NCBI GenBank assembly: GCA_034670405.1
Contig: JAXDDX010000010.1
Location: 827,501 to 891,500, forward strand
Direction: 5' to 3'
DNA: 64,000 bases
From: Hoplostethus atlanticus
Lineage: Eukaryota; Chordata; Actinopteri; Trachichthyiformes; Trachichthyidae
The position numbers and the translations under genes were made by a program. The notes under the pieces were generated by a model. It was not told the origin of the DNA and did not search any database. It saw only the letters and a list, made by a program, of their open reading frames with translations. Positions 44,101-50,700 of the stretch are shown here, piece after piece. Every line of letters begins with the position of its first letter. Position 1 is the stretch's first letter.

Positions 44101-47100
44101 CCCCATAAATCATCTGTATTGATTTTTAATTTCTACAACTGTCGAGTTTTCATCAACTGTTCGGCCCAGGGAGGGGTTTTGTCTTACCTCAGATTGCAGT
44201 CCCAGTCCTGACTGGCTTTGGCAATAGATGCACACGGGCCAGCCGGGTGCTTGTGGGTTACAGCCAACACACTAGCAATACCACCAGTCACTCTTTATGC
44301 TTGTTATCATTACCTAGTTATTAATTGTTACCATTTACAGTCTGTTGTCAGTGGAGACAGCCATATAGGGGAACGTTGACTTGATTAACTTCTTGACAGG
44401 CTAACATTAATATAAAACAGTTGTTTAGATTTGGTTCACCCCAAATGAAAAACATGGTTTGAATGGGACTCGACGAGCGAAAGCTTAGTGTGCCCTGTTT
44501 GTTTTGTTTTTTTCCCCACTGCCCTCTGTGTGTCTCTGTTATATTCCCTCATTGTTCATCCAGAGTGTTTCTAGTCTGAACGGTACACTATATTTTCATT
44601 CTGTCCCATTGAATTAGAACAAATAGAAAGGGATCATGGTCATCTATTTCGATGCACCTAATATGGCTGCCTTTTTTGATGGTGTAATGCTTCAAACAAC
44701 TGCCAGTGAGATGACGAGCCAAATGATGCCTTTACCTTAGTAACAAATCACAACGTCATGCACTGTTCCAACTGGTTCTGTCGTAAACATGTCCATGTTA
44801 TAATGGAAGACTTTTTAGAGCAGTGGTTCTCAACAGGGGTTTCCAGGGGGTGGCCCAGCAAAAGAAGAAATAATTTAATTTCACTATAATTTAATTCTTT
44901 AGAGGTTATTCCAGTTAGAGTATTAGAGTATTGTAGACAGTTATACTATCAATACCAGCCTAATTACCCTTCAGTAACGTTGATCTGAATGGGACCGCTC
45001 CATCTGTTTTTTTTAATTTTGAGCTCTGTCGTTTTCCGTCATGCTCAGGTGATGGTGACCAACGTAACGTCCCTGCTGAAGACAGTCAAGGCTGTGGAGG
45101 ACGAGGCCACTCGGGGCACCAGGGCACTGGAGGCCACCATTGAGTGTATCAAACAGGAACTGACGGTGCGGATGAATTGATGCATGGATGGATGGATGTT
45201 GCTTTACAATAATGCACGAATGTCAGATGTCTTTGCCCCTCTCCGGATGGCATTAGTATTACCAGGGGAGGCTGGTTATTTGGGGGGCCGTGGTAATCAA
45301 ACAACATCACCCACAGTGCAGCAAAACTCTCTTCAAGTGGCTCCAGATCATTCTAATGCCAGATGCAGTGGCTCCTGCATTCTTTTCCACTTTCTTCTTT
45401 ATTTTTCTGTTTTTATTAATGCATTAAAGCACAGTTTGGTGCTATCTCTTCCTTTTATTGCTTATTTTATATTGTATTTTTGTGCTTATATTCTCTTATT
45501 TTTTCCCAGCTGAATCCTTTCAGTTCGGTGCTGCAGCAACCTAATTTCCCCACAGGGATCGTTAAAGTTTCATCTAATCTAAAGAGTCACGCCGCTCCAC
45601 CCCGCCACTGGTAACATGGCTCTTGTAATCCAGATGCCGGGCTATAATAAAATAAAGTAGATCATTTCATTGGGAATTTCTACCGCAGTAGCTCGAAAAT
45701 CACTGACCTGTTCGTTCTGGACCGGATAAAACTCTTGTGGTCCTGAACTAAAAATGACCTATCATCAGACCTCTCCTGGTTAAACTAATGCTGTCTGGAG
45801 AGCTTTTACCCGGTATTACCAATAGAGGCACCAGATAGATGCATTGATTGACAGTGAATGATGTTTAGGGTGGTTTATTATTTTGATTGAAATTTACAGG
45901 CGAAAAGATATTGAGCAACAATCTGATCATGAAACTCTCATTTATGCCACCAGTTCGTAAATGACCATATACCCTAAACACCGTTTAATGTTAACAACCA
46001 CACTGCCATGTCTCCTTGTTAGTCTTATCGCAGGCTGACACACTCTCCATTAGTTTTGTTATAGTGATAAGCTAGGGCTCTTATCAGTGTGCCCATGGGA
46101 CTTGTCCCTCAGTGTTTTCTGAAGAGTGAGAGCAAAAGCAAAGACCAGAGCATTTTAAATCAACACACAAAGCACTCCCAGCCAGTGTAACTAAAGCTAA
46201 TACAAGCTGAATACATTTAAAAGTTTTTAAGTATATGTTAGTGTATCGGGCACTGTTGAGATTAGATAGTGGCTAATAGAGGGTCCTAATAAACAAATAT
46301 TAGTAGCAACAACATACAATCTAAATTGTTTCTTAAAACATTTATATAATACAATTGCCTGTTCAAATGTAAGATTTCAAAAAAAAAAAAAGGTTTTATT
46401 TTGTGTGCTAAATAAAACACTAAAATACAATGACAATAATAATAACAATAATGTATAGTAACTCTTTTTTATATATTATAGTAGACTCCTCAACTGTGTA
46501 AATAGCTGTTGTATTATTATATTTTTTTATTTCATGTCAATAATATTGAGTGACATCACCACAAGGCTAACATAAAGCCAGTGAAATGTGTGTATGGCAC
46601 TATAATGAGAATATTATGAACAAAAACCTAGTAAATTACTACTATTAGTATTATGCTGCTCGTCCAACCAAGCCCTCTGACTTTGTCGCCCCCAGCTGTT
46701 CCAATCCAAGGACGTCCCCGACAAGTCGACCACACCTGAGGAGTTCATTCGCATGACTAAGGGCATCACCACGGCAACCGCTAAAGCAGTGGCTGCAGGG
46801 AACTCGGCTCGACAGGAGGACATCATTCATACGGCCAACCTCAGCCGCAAGGCCATGTCCGACATGCTCACCACCTGCAAGGTTCTCCTGCACCCCAACC
46901 CATAGGACAATTCATACCTGTATTAAATGTCCCATAGGCATTAAGAGTCTTTAGTTGTAGTTTTTAAAGAGAGGCCTGGCCAGCAATGCAGCAACATTCA
47001 AACATCTAAATTTCTCGCTCACACTAATCCTAGACAGTCTTATCAGTAACTGTCAATAGTAGTATAACAATCCAGTGAGGGTCTCTGAGTCCGTCTAGTC

Positions 47101-47257
47101 CAGAATCAGACGCTGAATTATCGCTAACAGGCAACAGTGCATTGCTCCAGAATCATGATGTCACATCTCCTAAATGTTACTCTTTCGTATGTTGAGACTC
47201 CTGCTAACTTGAATAGCAAACTACAGTGAGTTGTGCTTGTCAAGTATAGTTATCTTC

Positions 47258-47310
<53 letters not shown>

Positions 47311-47433
47311 TCCTTCAGCAAGCAGCTTACCATCCGGAGGTCAGTGAGGAGGTGAGGAACAGAGCACTGACGTTTGGAACGGAGTGTACAAGAGGATACA
47401 TTGACCTGCTGGAGCATGTGCTACTGGTAGGTT

Positions 47434-47478
<45 letters not shown>

Positions 47479-47741
47479 CTATGAATGATGCTCCGATGAA
47501 GGCTTAGTCTGAAATGCTTTAGCCTGATGTTGGCCATTATAATAAATACGGTGTAGCTGAGGTAAAGTCTTGTCCTAATTTTAGTTAGTAATTTAAGTTT
47601 TTTTTTGGAGTGTCACCAATCCCATGTTTTTATGGATTCATTGGAAACCGCTTTGTAGTTCTTGGCAGACCACCCAACCAGAACAGCTTATGCGGGGAGG
47701 TGAACCTGCTGTCCGTTTTTCAAACGTAATAGTATTGGCTT

Positions 47742-47776
<35 letters not shown>

Positions 47777-50700
47777 AGGTCCTGCAGAAGCCCACTCCAG
47801 AGCAGAAGCAGCAGTTGGCGGTATGTTCCAAACGGGTGGCGGGAGCCGTTACCGAGCTCATCCAGAGCGCTGAGGCCATGAAAGGTAAAATGATGCACAC
47901 ACGACCATGAAATATCTGGAGGAAAAAGATGTCATTACCAGGGTTCATTTGACTGCACTGACACACACACATCGTTCACAACAATGTGTTCAGCTCAGTC
48001 AGTGCTGACTTTTTGTTTATTTTGAAAATGAAAGTCCAACACAAGTTTCCAGACCTTATGCTTTATTTATTGTTGAATGCTATCCTTTGTAGAAACCCTC
48101 CAATTAGAGGCTGCTACAACCTGTTCTTTCCCAAATGTTGTAAAGTAAACCTGAATCAGCAAAGCCTGTGTGTCTGAATCTGATTGCCACATCATTCTTT
48201 GTGCCAAAGAGAATAAAATCTGAAATCTAAACCTGGAATTATGGATTAGATATCGTTAGCAGGAAGAATGTTTCAAAGCAGCTCTTGGTAATATCCCTGT
48301 CCTCCCTCTCTTGCCACAGATGGAGGTAAGTCAGGAATGTCTCCTGTACTGTGACTGATTTCACCAGTTGTAAGCTGCCCAACACCTTCTCTCCTCAGTG
48401 CTAGCTTTGACTCAATCATGTAATCTCGTCTTGAAAGCTAGCCGCTACCATGCTACTCGAGTCCGTAAACTGCAGAACCGGCTCCATTCGTCACGCTTCA
48501 TTTGACACTCCATCTCATAAAAAGGCCATCACTTCACCTTCATTTCAGCGAATGGCAGTTTGTAGTCTCCATCAGCTGTGCATGGGATATGGTGATATGT
48601 GGCACACCTTTGTCTGGTCACAGTGTTGGTGCTGTTTGTTGTGGGGCATGTTCTGTTGACATGCTGCTTTGTGAATGTTTGTGTTTTATCTGAGTGCTAA
48701 TTGTGTGTGTGTGTGTGTGTGTGTGCGCGCCCCCTTAGGTTCGGAGTGGGTGGACCCTGAGGACCCAACGGTAATCGCGGAAACGGAGTTGCTCGGGGCA
48801 GCAGCGTCCATCGAAGCGGCAGCTAAGAAACTGGAGCAGCTGAAACCACGAGCCAAGCCCAAGGTAGGTTATTACGCCGCCCATAATGCACTGGGATTTT
48901 GCCAGTGCATGGAGGAGAAGTCGAGGTCGGAGATATGGCACGTCGCGGCACTGTTTCTCTTGGAGGAGTTGCAATCTAACAAAACAAAAAACATTTTGTA
49001 CTGGGTTCAGTGTCACAAGGCCTGAAGGTTCTGGGTCGAACACCATCACAGGAGTAAGACATTAGGGTATGGCTCATAAATTCACAGTTGAATTTTCACT
49101 AGATTGGTCAATGTTTTACACACTAGCTTTCAGTGCCCCAGACTTTATTGCGTCAGCCAGCTGCTATTTTAAATCTGAATTCCCAGGTGGAGTTGTGTCC
49201 TTGTCCTATCCAGAAGATTGTGTTTTTTATAATTCCAAGACATTTTGGTGCAATTTCCATATAAAGAGTGTAAAGAAGGATGAAATCGGAGGCTTGCAAT
49301 CATTTCACCACAATACAAACTCCAGAGATGACTGTGCCTCCTCTTCTGTTTCCCTCCTTGCACCAGCAGAGTGGTTTTTAATTTGAACCTCTCATCCTGA
49401 GTTAACGTCTTTGAACAGTACAGATATCAAACCCCTGTGTTTTCTTCGCAGCGAAGCCTATAAGCATGTCTGTGTGTTTCACCTGACCTTTAATAATGGT
49501 CTGTGCCCGTCTCTAAGCATCTGTATGTCGTTCTTTGGAGTATCTTTAAGCTTGGGTGAAAATATAGGTAGCTGGTGTCATTGCACATGAACAAAACGAC
49601 TTGTTTTGTCGTGGTGACATTCAGAGAAAGAGTGCTCTGTCTCTTGTGCTGTCTCCTCCCTGTTGACATCATCCCATCAAATTTTCTATGGCCTAGAGTT
49701 AAGATTATTAGATTAGATTATTACTTGACCTGAGTCTCTTAATTTGAACTTCCCATAGCTATAACGGTCTAAGACCATTCACCTTTTACCCAGTTCATTG
49801 GGTATCCATAGCCATCAGAGGCCTATCTGAACTCACTACAACCCCCTCTCCATCTCCTCTACAGCATATGACTGGCCTTTCCCCTTCTCCCATACAACAC
49901 TTCTGCCATATTTCCCCCTCCTCCATCATCCATCCCTCCATCCATCTATGGTAGCTCTAGCCAGAGCCTGTCAGAGTATAGCTGTTCTCTGGGTCCCAGT
50001 TTAACCCCCTCCCTCCCTCCCTGCCTACCCCTACCACCGGAGGCCTTCTCTGCAGGGCTCTGTCTGATATGTTTGATATATTAGGTTGTTATTCAGTCCC
50101 AACTATATATCAAACATATTCCTACAGTGTCCCGCTCTGTCTACAGATTTGTGCTGTGAATGTGTGTGTGTGTGCGTGCATGTGTGTGTGTGTGTGTTGG
50201 TGTTTTAATAGGCAGACTGAAGTAGACTACAGCTGGATGTGTAATACTGACAGATAAACTTTGTGTGGAGTCTTGTTGTTCGTCTTCGTCTGCACCTATT
50301 TTCTTATCTGCTGCTGCAGTTCACTGATGAGTTGTTGAATCTGAATATGCACAGTTTTTGGATATATATATATTTTATTTTTTTTCTTCGTCACCCGCTG
50401 CCTCAATATTGATGGAAAAAGTTAAATCAGAGGAAACCTTCCCATCATAGACCAAAGTCTCAATTATAAATGTGTTTGTCTATGTGATGGGCACAATGTT
50501 CCCAAGGCACTTCTTAAATTGCACTCCATCAGTATTGGTGAACCAAAACAATCTGCTATATATTTAAGATTATATTTCTGGGTCTGTTGTTTTGAGAGTA
50601 AATTGAAAGCGTATTATTTAGACTCAGAATGTTTCTTTGAGCTTTCACATCCAGTGAACTAAAATTCCTCATGTTCTTAACAGCTTTGGACCAGATAATG

